A stretch of 64,000 nucleotides of DNA from Methanobacteriota archaeon (lineage in GTDB: Archaea; Thermoplasmatota; Poseidoniia; Poseidoniales; Thalassarchaeaceae). Positions 24,813 through 33,649 of this stretch are shown here, piece after piece (positions within the stretch are counted from its first letter, which is position 1; every line of letters begins with the position of its first letter). A program made the translations under genes and the position numbers. The notes beneath the pieces are model-generated. The model was not told the origin of the DNA and made no database searches. It was given only the letters and a program-made list of their open reading frames with translations. Where the stretch lies: NCBI GenBank assembly GCA_004195615.1, contig PSPW01000002.1, positions 159,888-223,887 of the forward strand, in the 5' to 3' direction.

Positions 24813-25715
24813 ATGGCCGTAGTGATAGCATGTGTGAATCACAAAGGCGGATGTTCGAGAACAACTACTGCAGTCAATCTGGCCTCTTCTCTAGCATTGG
24901 GGAGTGAAGATTACAAAATTCGTAGCAGAAAGGTCCTGCTAGTTGATATGGATCCCAAGGGAAACGTAGCAACGACATTTGGTGTTGACAAGAGGAGTGT
25001 TGGCCCTACAATGAACGAGTTATTCGCCCGAGAGGTGGGTGATGACTCTCTCAAACTAGAGGACTGCACGCTTGGGCCGGATATTCTCTCAAAATCAATG
25101 AGGGCTGCATGGAAGAAAAATAATCCTGAGAAGACTCGCGGACCTCCCAAGCACATTGGGATTCGAAATCTATGGATTCTTCCAGCGGATCTGGATCTGT
25201 CGGGGATTGAAGTGGACCTAGCGACAAGAGTTGGCAGAGAGAATAGGCTCAAACTTACCCTCAATGAGGCAATGGATCACTTCGATGTAATCATTATTGA
25301 CACACCCGCATCTCTTGGTCTTCTTACTGTGAATTCTCTATGTGCAGCAGATTGTATCCTAATTCCAATACAAGCCGAGTTCTATGCCCTGGAAGGGATG
25401 AGTCAACTAATCTCTGCAATCAGAGAGGTGCAGAAATCAGTAAATCCTAGACTGGGGCTTTTGGGCATTCTGATGACCATGGTTCAGACTAGGAGCAAGT
25501 TATGCGAAACAGTTACGGCGCATGCCCGGAAGCACTTCGGTGACAGAGTGTTTGAATCGCAGATTCCCAGATCCGTAGCAATCGCAGAGTCACCCCTGGA
25601 AGGTGCCCCGATTGTTATTGCACAAAAACCAACCAAATCAAATCCGGCTAGCCAGTCATACTGGAAGTTTGCCAAGGAAGCAGATGAGAGAATAAAGGCG
25701 ATAACTGACTCATAG
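24813..25715 (+). CDS. ParA/Soj-like ATPase with an abnormal P-loop
   Basis: ParA-family dimerising ATPase, normally positioning DNA or protein cargo. Family segments are clear: LVDMDPKGNVATTFGV (DxDPQGN-type), VIIIDTPASLGLLTVNSLCAADCILIPIQAEFYALEGM, and RSVAIAESPLEGAPIV. The deviant Walker A, normally KGGxGKTT, reads HKGGCSRTTTA: the signature Lys is kept but the invariant P-loop Gly-Lys is Ser-Arg. ATP binding or hydrolysis is probably altered. It follows MoxR by 38 bases and converges on the coiled-coil gene. A canonical ParA is encoded at 45820-46773. Confidence 0.88.
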   Translation: MAVVIACVNHKGGCSRTTTAVNLASSLALGSEDYKIRSRKVLLVDMDPKGNVATTFGVDKRSVGPTMNELFAREVGDDSLKLEDCTLGPDILSKSMRAAWKKNNPEKTRGPPKHIGIRNLWILPADLDLSGIEVDLATRVGRENRLKLTLNEAMDHFDVIIIDTPASLGLLTVNSLCAADCILIPIQAEFYALEGMSQLISAIREVQKSVNPRLGLLGILMTMVQTRSKLCETVTAHARKHFGDRVFESQIPRSVAIAESPLEGAPIVIAQKPTKSNPASQSYWKFAKEADERIKAITDS

Positions 25716-25720
25716 GTTCA

Positions 25721-26860
25721 CTAAGAGTTAAACTGTTCCATCACACTATGTCTTGCATAAAGAAGAGCGGTTTCCATCTTAACGCGGATTTCAGATTCTA
25801 GTGTCTTGAGCATCTCCTTGATGTCCTTCTTTGATAGGTTTCCTCTCTTTGAAAGCTGCTTCTCGAGATTTGACATCATCTCTGATTCCCTCTCCTTGAC
25901 GAAATCTGCTACCCTCTGCTCCATCTCAACCTCACTCTCTAGTGCCAGTTCTTGTCTTCTAAGGCCGAGAGCTGCCTCCATGCTCTCCTTCTCTGTCCTA
26001 AACCTCCGATCTAACTCTCCAAGGGCAGCTCTTTCGGACTCTTCCTGTAGTGCCTTGGTCCTGATATTGATATCGGACTTCATTTCTTTCTCAAGTGATT
26101 CTCTCTCGCTCTCAAGCTGCTTCTCCATCTTAGACTCATGCTTCCGCCTCTTCTTCGCAATGCTGTCTCTCATTTTTATTTCCTGTTCTAGTCGAAATGC
26201 CTCTGCCTTCCGATGAACCTCAGACTCCATTGCTTCTCGTAGATCCATCTCAACCCTGCGTTCCATTCTCTCCATTCCTTGGTTCGCCTCTAGCTCTAGT
26301 CTCTCCCCGAGGAATGCTTTTCTCCGTGAGAACTCGACTTCCATTTCCTCTCTGAGACGGTCTCTAATTCTGGATGTGTGCGCCTCAATCCTTCGATCTC
26401 TCTCCAATTCTAGTTGATCTCGAAGTCTGTTCTCCTCTCTTCTAAGTCGATGTAGCATTTCCTCGCGGAGAAGCCTTTCCTCCCTCTCTAATGCCTCCTT
26501 CTCCAATCTCTCAAGTTCATCTTCAAGCTCGTCTCTGAGGTCAGCCTCTATCTGCTGAAGTTGCTCTTCAAAGAGTATCTCGTTGGCCTTCCTCATTGCA
26601 CCTTGCATACCTGATACTCTCTCAGTCATTTCAGAAATACGCATTCTGCGCTCTCTCCTAATTCCGGAACGTAGTGTTGACTCTTCGTCGAGTCTTTCTC
26701 GGGCTCTTGCTGCAGCCCCCATTGTCGTGGAAGATAATGCGTGTTCTGCCCTCAAAGCATCTAGTTCGTCCAACCCCTCTGACTCACTCGAGTCTGCCGG
26801 CTTGCTCTCACTCACGTACCCATCCCCGATTCTGGGTCCTTTTCGGGGTATTTGAGACAA
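25721..26860 (-). CDS. Long Glu/Arg-rich coiled-coil protein, function unknown
   Basis: The 379-residue protein is almost wholly helical and charged, with long heptad-rich stretches from about residue 70 to 350 (for example LEKEALEREERLLREEML and RDQLELERDRRIEAH). The N-terminal 60 residues are disordered and Ser/Asp/Glu-rich. There is no membrane segment or enzyme motif. It ends five bases from the ParA-like gene tail-to-tail. A filament or scaffold role is suggested by composition only. Confidence 0.7.
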   Translation of the reverse strand: MSQIPRKGPRIGDGYVSESKPADSSESEGLDELDALRAEHALSSTTMGAAARARERLDEESTLRSGIRRERRMRISEMTERVSGMQGAMRKANEILFEEQLQQIEADLRDELEDELERLEKEALEREERLLREEMLHRLRREENRLRDQLELERDRRIEAHTSRIRDRLREEMEVEFSRRKAFLGERLELEANQGMERMERRVEMDLREAMESEVHRKAEAFRLEQEIKMRDSIAKKRRKHESKMEKQLESERESLEKEMKSDINIRTKALQEESERAALGELDRRFRTEKESMEAALGLRRQELALESEVEMEQRVADFVKERESEMMSNLEKQLSKRGNLSKKDIKEMLKTLESEIRVKMETALLYARHSVMEQFNS

Positions 26861-26915
26861 GAGGGTTGAAACTGATGACTAAAGCCTGTTTCTTGTGCCT
26901 AATGTATTCTCAGGA

Positions 26916-27305
26916 TTAGAATGTGACGAAGAACGCATTCTGGCACCCAGGGCACGACAGTTCTCTCTTCCCGGGTCTAGGTCTAATCCTCAGATTTGCC
27001 TCGCATGATGGGCATTGAACTTCCACCTTGACTATCTTTCTAGTTAGTGTGAAGATTCCCGAGCAGGCTCCACAGGACAGGTCTACTGGTCTCTTTTCCG
27101 TACCGGATTCAACTGCTGTCATACAATGTGGACACTGGACCTTCTCCTCCTTGAGAGCAGTCACAGTTGGTTGATGAGACACCCGGCACAAAGCTCCACA
27201 AAGTGAGCACTCGATTTCTCCCAGACCCTGGGGGAGCATCCCGTCGCACTGTGCGCAGTTGACCAAAGGGGGTGCGACCTTGGACTCGACATCGGGAGGT
27301 GCCAT
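26916..27305 (-). CDS. Small protein with three zinc-ribbon motifs
   Basis: Six CxxC pairs form three consecutive zinc ribbons: CAQC/CSLC, CPHC/CGAC and CPSC/CPGC. Ribbons of this type usually bind nucleic acid or mediate protein contacts. The ATG at 27305 gives 129 aa (MAPPDVESK); a start at 27326 would add seven residues. It ends after the third ribbon (CQNAFFVTF). The P-type ATPase gene ends 25 bases upstream on the same strand, so they are probably co-transcribed. Confidence 0.8.
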   Translation of the reverse strand: MAPPDVESKVAPPLVNCAQCDGMLPQGLGEIECSLCGALCRVSHQPTVTALKEEKVQCPHCMTAVESGTEKRPVDLSCGACSGIFTLTRKIVKVEVQCPSCEANLRIRPRPGKRELSCPGCQNAFFVTF

Positions 27306-27330
27306 GTTATTGGGAAATACGACCACTTAA

Positions 27331-30093
27331 TCAAGCGGTCGCCGATTTGTCCTCAGAGTTATTGTTCGTCAGAATGGACCAGATATCCTTGACATCTTGA
27401 ATGAGATCACGTCCTAAATCAACAATAGTTGAAAGTCTCTGGGTACCTGTTCCTGAAACCCACATGCCATTCAGAATGATAATCAGGACACTGGCCTCAT
27501 GAAGAGCTATTCCTGCAGCAAGATTAATCTTGAAACCCATCAATACTGCAAAAACCAATAGTGTGGTAACCACTACTGAGATTGCAATATTTACGTATAC
27601 AACCCTCCTAGTTTGCTTGGCAAGGCCTATCATTCGAGAAAGTGCACGGGGATCTTCGCCTGGAATTAATACATCTGCGGCATCCAGGTTCACCTGATCC
27701 CCGCTTCCCACGGCGACGCCGATGTCAGCAGCAGCTAGAGCTCCGGCATCGTTGAAACCGTCTCCTGCCATCATTGTCCTCCCCTCAGATGATTTCTTAG
27801 TGACGTATGCTGCCTTCTCCTCTGGATCGACTCCTCCCTTACACATCGTTGGGTCGATGCCAATCGACCTAGCAAAGGCCTCGACACTGGATTGCTCATC
27901 TCCGCTCAGAATCTCTACCTTGACACCGTGAGTGTTAAGTTCGCTAATCGCTTCAATAACTCCGTATCTAGCATCATCGTGAGCGAAACCGATGAGTGCT
28001 ATTGCCGAATTGGCTACTGACAACAGGCTAGCTCCCCTTCCTGCTTCTCTTGATTCTGCTAGTGCCTTTTCTATTGAGGTGGGAATGCTGACTCCCTCTG
28101 AAGCAAGCCAATCGGCTCTTCCTAGAATGGCCTTTTTTCCATCTAACTGCCCCGATACCCCGGCTGCCCCATCTTTTATCCCACTGACTCTGATGGGTTC
28201 CAGAGAACGCTTAGCGGTCTCTTCTAGAATTGTTCTTGCATAAGGGTGGTTTGATCGGGACTCTAGGCCGGCGGCTATTCTCAGTGCCTTCTCCTCATCT
28301 TCTCCGTCTACAACAAATAGATTGGAGATTGTTGGATTTCCGGTTGTTAAGGTCCCAGTCTTATCCAAGAGTGCCAACTGAACATCTGCTGCAGATTCCA
28401 AGACGTCCCCACCCCTGGCAATTAATCCGAATGAGGAAGCCGTCGTAAGGGCTGCTGCATGAGGCACCGGGGATGCTAGTAGAAGAGAGCAAGGGCAAGA
28501 AACGACCCACAGCAAGAGTGTGGTGAGTATGGCCTGTTCAGTCGATCCGGGATAGCTCAGGAATCCAACTACTGGAGCTGCGAAGATCACTAGTGGGGTC
28601 CAGATAAGGGTAAATCTCTCTATTGTGCTCTGAGTCCTAGTAGGCTGGTCCTTGTAGTGCCTAACAAGATCAATGAGACTGGAAAGACGGGTTCCCTGGC
28701 CAACGGCCTCCGACTCAATTACTAGGGGTCCTCTTACTAGGAGCAGCCCTGCCTCAACCCTGTCTCCCTTCTTCACAGGGATTGGGATTGGTTCTCCAGT
28801 TAGCGGGGCCCTGTCAATCGCCCCCTCACCTTCGACTATCAGTCCATCAACTGGGATCGTCTCGCCTGATCTCACCTCTACTAATTCTCCCACTTCCAAA
28901 GCCTCCACAGGAACTAAGTCGTCATCGGCACAATGGATATTTGCAGAATCTTGAGTAGAGGGTTGGATTACCATCAGGGTCCTCTCACCACTTTTCTTCT
29001 TCAGAACATCATTGGAGACTATTCGTGCCCTTCTGGGGAGTCTATCCAGACCTCCCTGCATTGACTCCCTGGCCTTGATCAGTGCTCTGTTTTCAAGATG
29101 GGAAGCAAATGCAACCAATGCCACGACCATAAGTGCCTCAACCAACTCACCCAGTGCTAATGCACCGAAGATAGCTAGTGAAATCAAAACCTGAAAACCT
29201 ACGACTCGGTTCTTGAGGCTGGCTATTGCCTCTAAGAAGAGATGTTGTCCTGCGAAAAATATTCCACCTAAAGCAAGAATCCAAGGGACTGCTTCTGGGA
29301 AAAAATCTGATTTCTCCGAAAACGAGACCAAGAAAATCAAGGGTATCGATAATATCGAAGATAATAGTTGGAGTTGATCCTTCCTGAAACCAGACTCGCG
29401 GGTTGGCTCAAGCCTATGCCCTTGGCCAAGAATCTCTGACAATTTCTGCTCTGAGACTTGACTGAGTTCGGAATCGATGATGCGGACTCTCTGAACATCG
29501 ATTCTGTTCATATCCATCCTAGTATCCAGAACTCCAGGGACATTTAGAATCCAGTTTTTGAGTCCGTTTTCGTCAACTCCTAGTTCTGAGCAGCGAGCCT
29601 CTGTTGAACTACCAACAGCTCTGAACCATTCCACGTCAGGCTCATACCCTAGGCTGGAAAGAACTGAGGAAGCCCGTGAAATTGATCCACTTGAGATGTC
29701 CTGAGAAATCTCTACTGTTCCATCGGAAACAGAAATTCTGCATGACTCTACCCCGGGAAGGCGTTTTACTGCTCTAGTTGCCTTCATTGCACAGTCTGGA
29801 CAGTCCATGCCCCTGATCCCCCAATCAAAATGATAAGTTCCCTCGAAGGAAATTGCAAATCCATTTTCCTCAGTTTGATTTGGTCTTTCTGTTACATCTT
29901 TTGGGGTTTTTCTAAGAGTAGATCGTCTTGGAATTGAGATCTTGGGAAGTGAAATCTTGCTCCTTGGTTTCTCGACCGAAGATCCCTCATTTTCCTCTTC
30001 ATCGAGAATCAGGAAATCTTCCGAGTCCTCTGACACGATTGTTCCAGAATTCGGTATCGCTTGAACATGATGTTGTCCTGTCGGTGGAATCAT
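27331..30093 (-). CDS. P1B-type heavy-metal transporting ATPase
   Basis: Membrane pump that exports transition metal ions using an aspartyl-phosphate intermediate. In order it shows a heavy-metal-associated domain (GMDCPDCAMKATRAVKRLPG), the actuator motif TGEPIPI, the membrane CPC motif (VVSCPCSLLLASPV), the phosphorylation site DKTGTLTTG, and the hinge GDGFNDAGALAAADIGVAVG. The last helices contain HEASVLIIILNG. CPC fits Cu(I) or Zn/Cd pumps; the late His-Glu is not typical of CopA, so the metal is unresolved. The ATG at 30093 (920 aa) is used because a longer start at 30201 would run into the divergent HAD gene. An acidic linker precedes the metal-binding domain. Confidence 0.92.
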   Translation of the reverse strand: MIPPTGQHHVQAIPNSGTIVSEDSEDFLILDEEENEGSSVEKPRSKISLPKISIPRRSTLRKTPKDVTERPNQTEENGFAISFEGTYHFDWGIRGMDCPDCAMKATRAVKRLPGVESCRISVSDGTVEISQDISSGSISRASSVLSSLGYEPDVEWFRAVGSSTEARCSELGVDENGLKNWILNVPGVLDTRMDMNRIDVQRVRIIDSELSQVSEQKLSEILGQGHRLEPTRESGFRKDQLQLLSSILSIPLIFLVSFSEKSDFFPEAVPWILALGGIFFAGQHLFLEAIASLKNRVVGFQVLISLAIFGALALGELVEALMVVALVAFASHLENRALIKARESMQGGLDRLPRRARIVSNDVLKKKSGERTLMVIQPSTQDSANIHCADDDLVPVEALEVGELVEVRSGETIPVDGLIVEGEGAIDRAPLTGEPIPIPVKKGDRVEAGLLLVRGPLVIESEAVGQGTRLSSLIDLVRHYKDQPTRTQSTIERFTLIWTPLVIFAAPVVGFLSYPGSTEQAILTTLLLWVVSCPCSLLLASPVPHAAALTTASSFGLIARGGDVLESAADVQLALLDKTGTLTTGNPTISNLFVVDGEDEEKALRIAAGLESRSNHPYARTILEETAKRSLEPIRVSGIKDGAAGVSGQLDGKKAILGRADWLASEGVSIPTSIEKALAESREAGRGASLLSVANSAIALIGFAHDDARYGVIEAISELNTHGVKVEILSGDEQSSVEAFARSIGIDPTMCKGGVDPEEKAAYVTKKSSEGRTMMAGDGFNDAGALAAADIGVAVGSGDQVNLDAADVLIPGEDPRALSRMIGLAKQTRRVVYVNIAISVVVTTLLVFAVLMGFKINLAAGIALHEASVLIIILNGMWVSGTGTQRLSTIVDLGRDLIQDVKDIWSILTNNNSEDKSATA

Positions 30094-30117
30094 GAACGTT
30101 TGACAATTCCGACAAGC

Positions 30118-30831
30118 ATGGTCGAGGTACCCAATCCTGGAGATTGGGACATGATTGTTTTCGATGTTGATGGAACTCTGCTTGATAGAGATGGTTTTCA
30201 TGACGAGCTGGTAAGTCTAACAAGAAGAGTTGACAGAGAGGTGATGACTGTTTCTCTGGCTTCCGGGAGGACTCTGCCTAACGTTACTCCAATAATGCAA
30301 GCAATCGGTGCTTCTGGTTTCATTGTCGCAGAGAATGGTGGGATGGTCTGGGATAGCATAGAGGGCCATGCTATTCAGTCACTTTCTGATGGTTCCAGAG
30401 CGAAGGATGCAGCGGAGTGGTTAGCAACTAAAATCGAAGGTTTGGACCCTCGAGGAATAGAGTCGAACAGATGGAGGGAGACTGAGTGGTGTCTGAGTGA
30501 GACTGAATCATTTGATTTGATGAAGGAACTCATTGCAGAGAGTGAGTGGTCTGATCTCGAAGTGGTTTCAACCGGATTTGCGGTTCATATCGCCAGTCCG
30601 GGATTGGACAAGTCTCTCGGTCTGAGAATGGCTTTGCAGCAGAGGGGGGTTGACCCAACTAGGGTGATTGCATGTGGAGATGCCCCCAATGACCTTCCGA
30701 TGTTCGACCTAGTAGGTTTCTCGGTTGCAGTGAGCGATCGCTTCCCAGATGTTGTATCCTCTGCCGACTGCATTACTGAAGAAAAGGGGAAAAGCGGTTC
30801 AATAGAGCTTCTCAAGGCACTACTGGGATAG
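30118..30831 (+). CDS. HAD-family phosphatase (archaeal phosphoglycolate phosphatase / Cof type)
   Basis: Haloacid-dehalogenase phosphatase with a C2-type cap. Motif I is IVFDVDGTLLDRD, motif II is VSLASGRTLPNV, the motif III lysine is in SPGLDKSLGLRMAL, and motif IV is ACGDAPNDLPMFD. The architecture and length (237 aa) resemble the archaeal phosphoglycolate phosphatase and sugar-phosphatase group; the substrate is not determinable here. The ATG at 30118 leaves 24 bases to the divergent ATPase start; 30151 is a shorter option. It ends 8 bases before the tRNA-Leu gene, which is on the opposite strand. Confidence 0.88.
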   Translation: MVEVPNPGDWDMIVFDVDGTLLDRDGFHDELVSLTRRVDREVMTVSLASGRTLPNVTPIMQAIGASGFIVAENGGMVWDSIEGHAIQSLSDGSRAKDAAEWLATKIEGLDPRGIESNRWRETEWCLSETESFDLMKELIAESEWSDLEVVSTGFAVHIASPGLDKSLGLRMALQQRGVDPTRVIACGDAPNDLPMFDLVGFSVAVSDRFPDVVSSADCITEEKGKSGSIELLKALLG

Positions 30832-30839
30832 TTGCCGGT

Positions 30840-30924
30840 TGGTGCAGGCGGCAGGATTCGAACCTGCGAAGCGCTATGCAGAGGATCTTGAGCCCTCCCC
30901 CTTTGACCACTCGGGTACACCTGC
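30840..30924 (-). tRNA. tRNA-Leu (CAA anticodon)
   Basis: Class II tRNA on the minus strand. The acceptor GCAGGTG pairs with CGCCTGC. The anticodon stem GAGGG/TCCTC encloses CTCAAGA, giving anticodon CAA. A long variable arm follows (GCATAGCGCTTCGC region). The T arm is GCAGG-TTCGAAT-CCTGC, discriminator A, and CCA is encoded. Confidence 0.96.
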
Positions 30925-31033
30925 ACCTTACCGAAAGAAGACTTGGATTTTATTATCGCGGATGGTTTGTCTTGTTAAATTGCAAGGAATTGTTGATGTA
31001 TCTCCACTGTGTGATGCTGGATAGGTCGTGTTC

Positions 31034-31900
31034 ATGGCAGTCGAATCTGATTCTCGTAGACTTTCCAAAAACGAGTTAGAGGCAGTTCATAAGTCACTAA
31101 TCGAGATCACTCGGAAGCAGAAGAGCAGCGACACTCCGATTGATACTGCTATGGCCGAAGGGGTGGTCTTCTGGGATGCAGTTGGCCAGTTATTGCAAAG
31201 CATGGAAACTGAGCTGTCAGAGATCGTCAGAGATGAGGGAATGACAGCTAAGGCCCAATTGCTCTCCAGGAGGCTGGGGGTTGCCCGAACTTGCGTCAGA
31301 GATCTGACGAGGATTCGGCTTACTTCTTTCACAAGGCACGCGGTGGCATCGAATCTGCTAAACACAGTTAATGGAGGATCAGTTGGTTTCCAGAGACTCG
31401 ATTGGAGCAGGCACGATCCATCTGAGAGAGTGTTCTACAATGGAGTGAAGGATCTTGCTGAGAAGTACAAGATTTCCACATCATGGTCTTCCATGCTTGG
31501 TTCTTCTGAGCCTGACTCCAAGGCAGCGGTGAACGAGGTTAGTGAGACTCTCAGGGATTTCTCTGGTGAAGAGGTTGAAGATGTTCCTGCTCTGATTTCT
31601 CCACAGAGGCAGGAGATGGAGTGGGAAGAGCCTGACTTCGACGAGGAGGATCGAATCAGAAAGATGGATGAGTTCCCAGAACACGCGGCATCACCCTCCG
31701 AGTCGAGAACTCTCGATGAGCAGACGAGTGAGGAAGTATCTGAACTTCTCAGAATACGGATCCTCAAGGATGTCGAGGATCCAATTCTGATGGCAGATGG
31801 AACCGAAGTAGTTCTCACCGAGGGGGATATTGAGACCTGCCCCTCCCTGGTTGCTGACATTCTCATCGCGGCTGGCCTCGCCGAGGCTGCTCCAATATAG
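31034..31900 (+). CDS. GINS complex subunit Gins51 (Gins15)
   Basis: Subunit of the archaeal replicative CMG helicase, with MCM and the Cdc45/RecJ homologue. The N-terminal half is the helical A domain (KAQLLSRRLGVARTCVRDLTRIRLTSFTRHA). A low-complexity acidic linker follows, and the C-terminal B domain is LLRIRILKDVEDPILMADGTEVVLTEGDIETCPSLVADILIAAG, which is diagnostic. The A-then-B order identifies the 51/15 type, not the 23 type. The ATG at 31034 is chosen; a start six bases earlier is possible. Confidence 0.9.
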   Translation: MAVESDSRRLSKNELEAVHKSLIEITRKQKSSDTPIDTAMAEGVVFWDAVGQLLQSMETELSEIVRDEGMTAKAQLLSRRLGVARTCVRDLTRIRLTSFTRHAVASNLLNTVNGGSVGFQRLDWSRHDPSERVFYNGVKDLAEKYKISTSWSSMLGSSEPDSKAAVNEVSETLRDFSGEEVEDVPALISPQRQEMEWEEPDFDEEDRIRKMDEFPEHAASPSESRTLDEQTSEEVSELLRIRILKDVEDPILMADGTEVVLTEGDIETCPSLVADILIAAGLAEAAPI

Positions 31901-31952
31901 CAGGGCAATTACTAACTCTCTCCAGCGTCGCACATGGATGGAGGATTGAACG

Positions 31953-33299
31953 ATGGCCAAGGGAGTAACTGACACACAGATTAAGAAATTAAGGAAGGCT
32001 TTCGATGCTGATGCGTCCGCAAAGGTTGCTCAGAATGCTGTCAGCAACGCTGACTTGTCCACACTAACACTGCGGAGAGACCTAGTGCAGAACATGGATT
32101 TCTCATTTAGCACCAAATTGGATGAGTGGAGCGTCACCAATCAGAAGAGGAGTGGTCGGTGTTGGCTATTCGCCACATTGAATCTATTCAGAGTGGGTGC
32201 AATGAAGAAGATGAATGTGAAGGATTTCGAGTTTAGCCAAGCACATATCCACTTCTGGGACAAGTTGGAAAGGGCGAATCACTTTCTAGAGGCGATTCTC
32301 GAGACATCTGATCGACCGGTAGACGATCGAACCATTCACTTCATACTTAGCGATCCCATAGGGGATGGCGGTCAATGGAACATGGCAATGAATCTGATCA
32401 GGAAGCATGGTCTAGTTCCAATGTCAGCATATCCAGAGTCGCACAGTAGCAGTAGCACCAGATCGATGAACACGGTTTTGAAGGACATCTTGAGATCCAC
32501 TGCTAGTGAGATAAGAGGAATATTGGACAATGGTGGCTCAGAGAAGGAGGCTAGGGAGCATAAGGAATCAAGGATGAAGGGAATATGGAAGGTTCTGTGC
32601 ATCCACTTAGGGACACCTCCTGAGAAGTTCGACTGGCAGTGGCGAGACAAGGACAACGAGTTCCACAGAAAAGGAGAGATGACTCCGCTGGAATTCGTCG
32701 ATGAGTACGTGGATGTCGATTGGGAGAACTACGTATGCATAGTCAATGACCCGAGAAACGAATACTATCAGACATATACCGTTGATTTCCTACAGAATGT
32801 TGCTGGTGGTCCTCCCGTCGTATACCTAAATGTCCCCTCGGATGAGATGAAGGGAGTAACTCAGCGACTTCTCGAGGATGGCACTCCTGTGTGGATGGGT
32901 TGCGATGTTGGCAAGCATATGGCACGAAAGAAGGGCCTCTGGGATGCTGAACTTTACGATCTCAAGGGTTTGTATGGGATAGAGTTCGGTATGGAAAAGG
33001 CAGATCGTTTGAGATTCGGACAGACAATGATGACTCATGCTATGTTGTTCACAGGAGTGGATGTAGTAGATGGCAAACCGAGAAGATGGAGGGTGGAGAA
33101 CTCTTGGGGATCGGACGAGAGTGGAGTCAAGGGATTCTACACGATGAATGATAACTGGTTTGACGAGCATATGTTCGAGATTGCAGCACCCAGAGACTAT
33201 CTGACTGACAAGATGACTGATGGGCTAGAAGGCGAACCTATCGTTCTTCCAGCATGGGACCCGATGGGTTCCCTAGCTAGAGATGAGGCACTCAACTAG
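31953..33299 (+). CDS. pepC: Aminopeptidase C / bleomycin hydrolase family cysteine peptidase (C1B)
   Basis: Papain-fold aminopeptidase that forms a self-compartmentalising hexamer in known relatives. All three catalytic residues are visible: Cys in QKRSGRCWLFATLN, His in MMTHAMLFTGVDV, and Asn in RVENSWGSDESGVKGF. The sequence also has the FEFSQAHIHFWDKLERAN and GDGGQWNMAMNLIRKHG blocks specific to the C1B group. There is no signal peptide, so it is cytosolic. Length (448 aa) is standard. It converges on the S10 gene with one base between stops. Confidence 0.95.
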   Translation: MAKGVTDTQIKKLRKAFDADASAKVAQNAVSNADLSTLTLRRDLVQNMDFSFSTKLDEWSVTNQKRSGRCWLFATLNLFRVGAMKKMNVKDFEFSQAHIHFWDKLERANHFLEAILETSDRPVDDRTIHFILSDPIGDGGQWNMAMNLIRKHGLVPMSAYPESHSSSSTRSMNTVLKDILRSTASEIRGILDNGGSEKEAREHKESRMKGIWKVLCIHLGTPPEKFDWQWRDKDNEFHRKGEMTPLEFVDEYVDVDWENYVCIVNDPRNEYYQTYTVDFLQNVAGGPPVVYLNVPSDEMKGVTQRLLEDGTPVWMGCDVGKHMARKKGLWDAELYDLKGLYGIEFGMEKADRLRFGQTMMTHAMLFTGVDVVDGKPRRWRVENSWGSDESGVKGFYTMNDNWFDEHMFEIAAPRDYLTDKMTDGLEGEPIVLPAWDPMGSLARDEALN

Positions 33300-33300
33300 C

Positions 33301-33630
33301 TCAGTTCAGGTTTCGAAGAGATAGTTCGATTGTGACTGAGTCTGGAATAGGTATCCTGAGGACCTTCCTCAAGGACTTCTCATCCTTTGCGGTATTGGTC
33401 ACTAGCTCCAATAGTCGCTTGTGAATTCTCATCTCCCAGTGATCCCATGTCTCCGCTCCCTCTCCGTCAGGGCTCTTCCTGCAAGGAACTACTAGTCTGC
33501 GAGTTGGTAGAGGGATGGGGCCTCTGAGCTTGACACCAGTCTCATCTGAAATTGCCTTGATCTGCAGGCAGACCAAGTCTACATCCTCATGGTTGTCGCC
33601 GGTCAACTTGATAGTCGTGACAACCGGCAT
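33301..33630 (-). CDS. rps10: Ribosomal protein S10 (uS10)
   Basis: Small-subunit protein of 109 aa with the archaeal hallmarks KLTGDNHEDVDLVC, GVKLRGPIPLPTRRLVVPCRKSPDGEGAETWDHWEMRIHKRLLEL and IPIPDSVTIELSL. It follows EF-1 alpha by 19 bases, the conserved tuf-rpsJ order, and has a GGTGA ribosome-binding sequence just before its ATG. Confidence 0.97.
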   Translation of the reverse strand: MPVVTTIKLTGDNHEDVDLVCLQIKAISDETGVKLRGPIPLPTRRLVVPCRKSPDGEGAETWDHWEMRIHKRLLELVTNTAKDEKSLRKVLRIPIPDSVTIELSLRNLN

Positions 33631-33649
33631 TTACTTCACCAGTGTCTGA

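Noticed and set aside
25806..26855. Ser/Leu-rich plus-strand frames opposite the coiled-coil gene
   Set aside because: They are the antisense reading of Glu/Arg-rich heptads, which yields Ser/Leu-rich frames without stops.
30094..30201. N-terminal extension of the metal ATPase to 30201 with a CRNC motif
   Set aside because: It overlaps the divergent HAD phosphatase start and its DxD motif region; the ATG at 30093 gives a normal leader. A genuine extension cannot be fully excluded.
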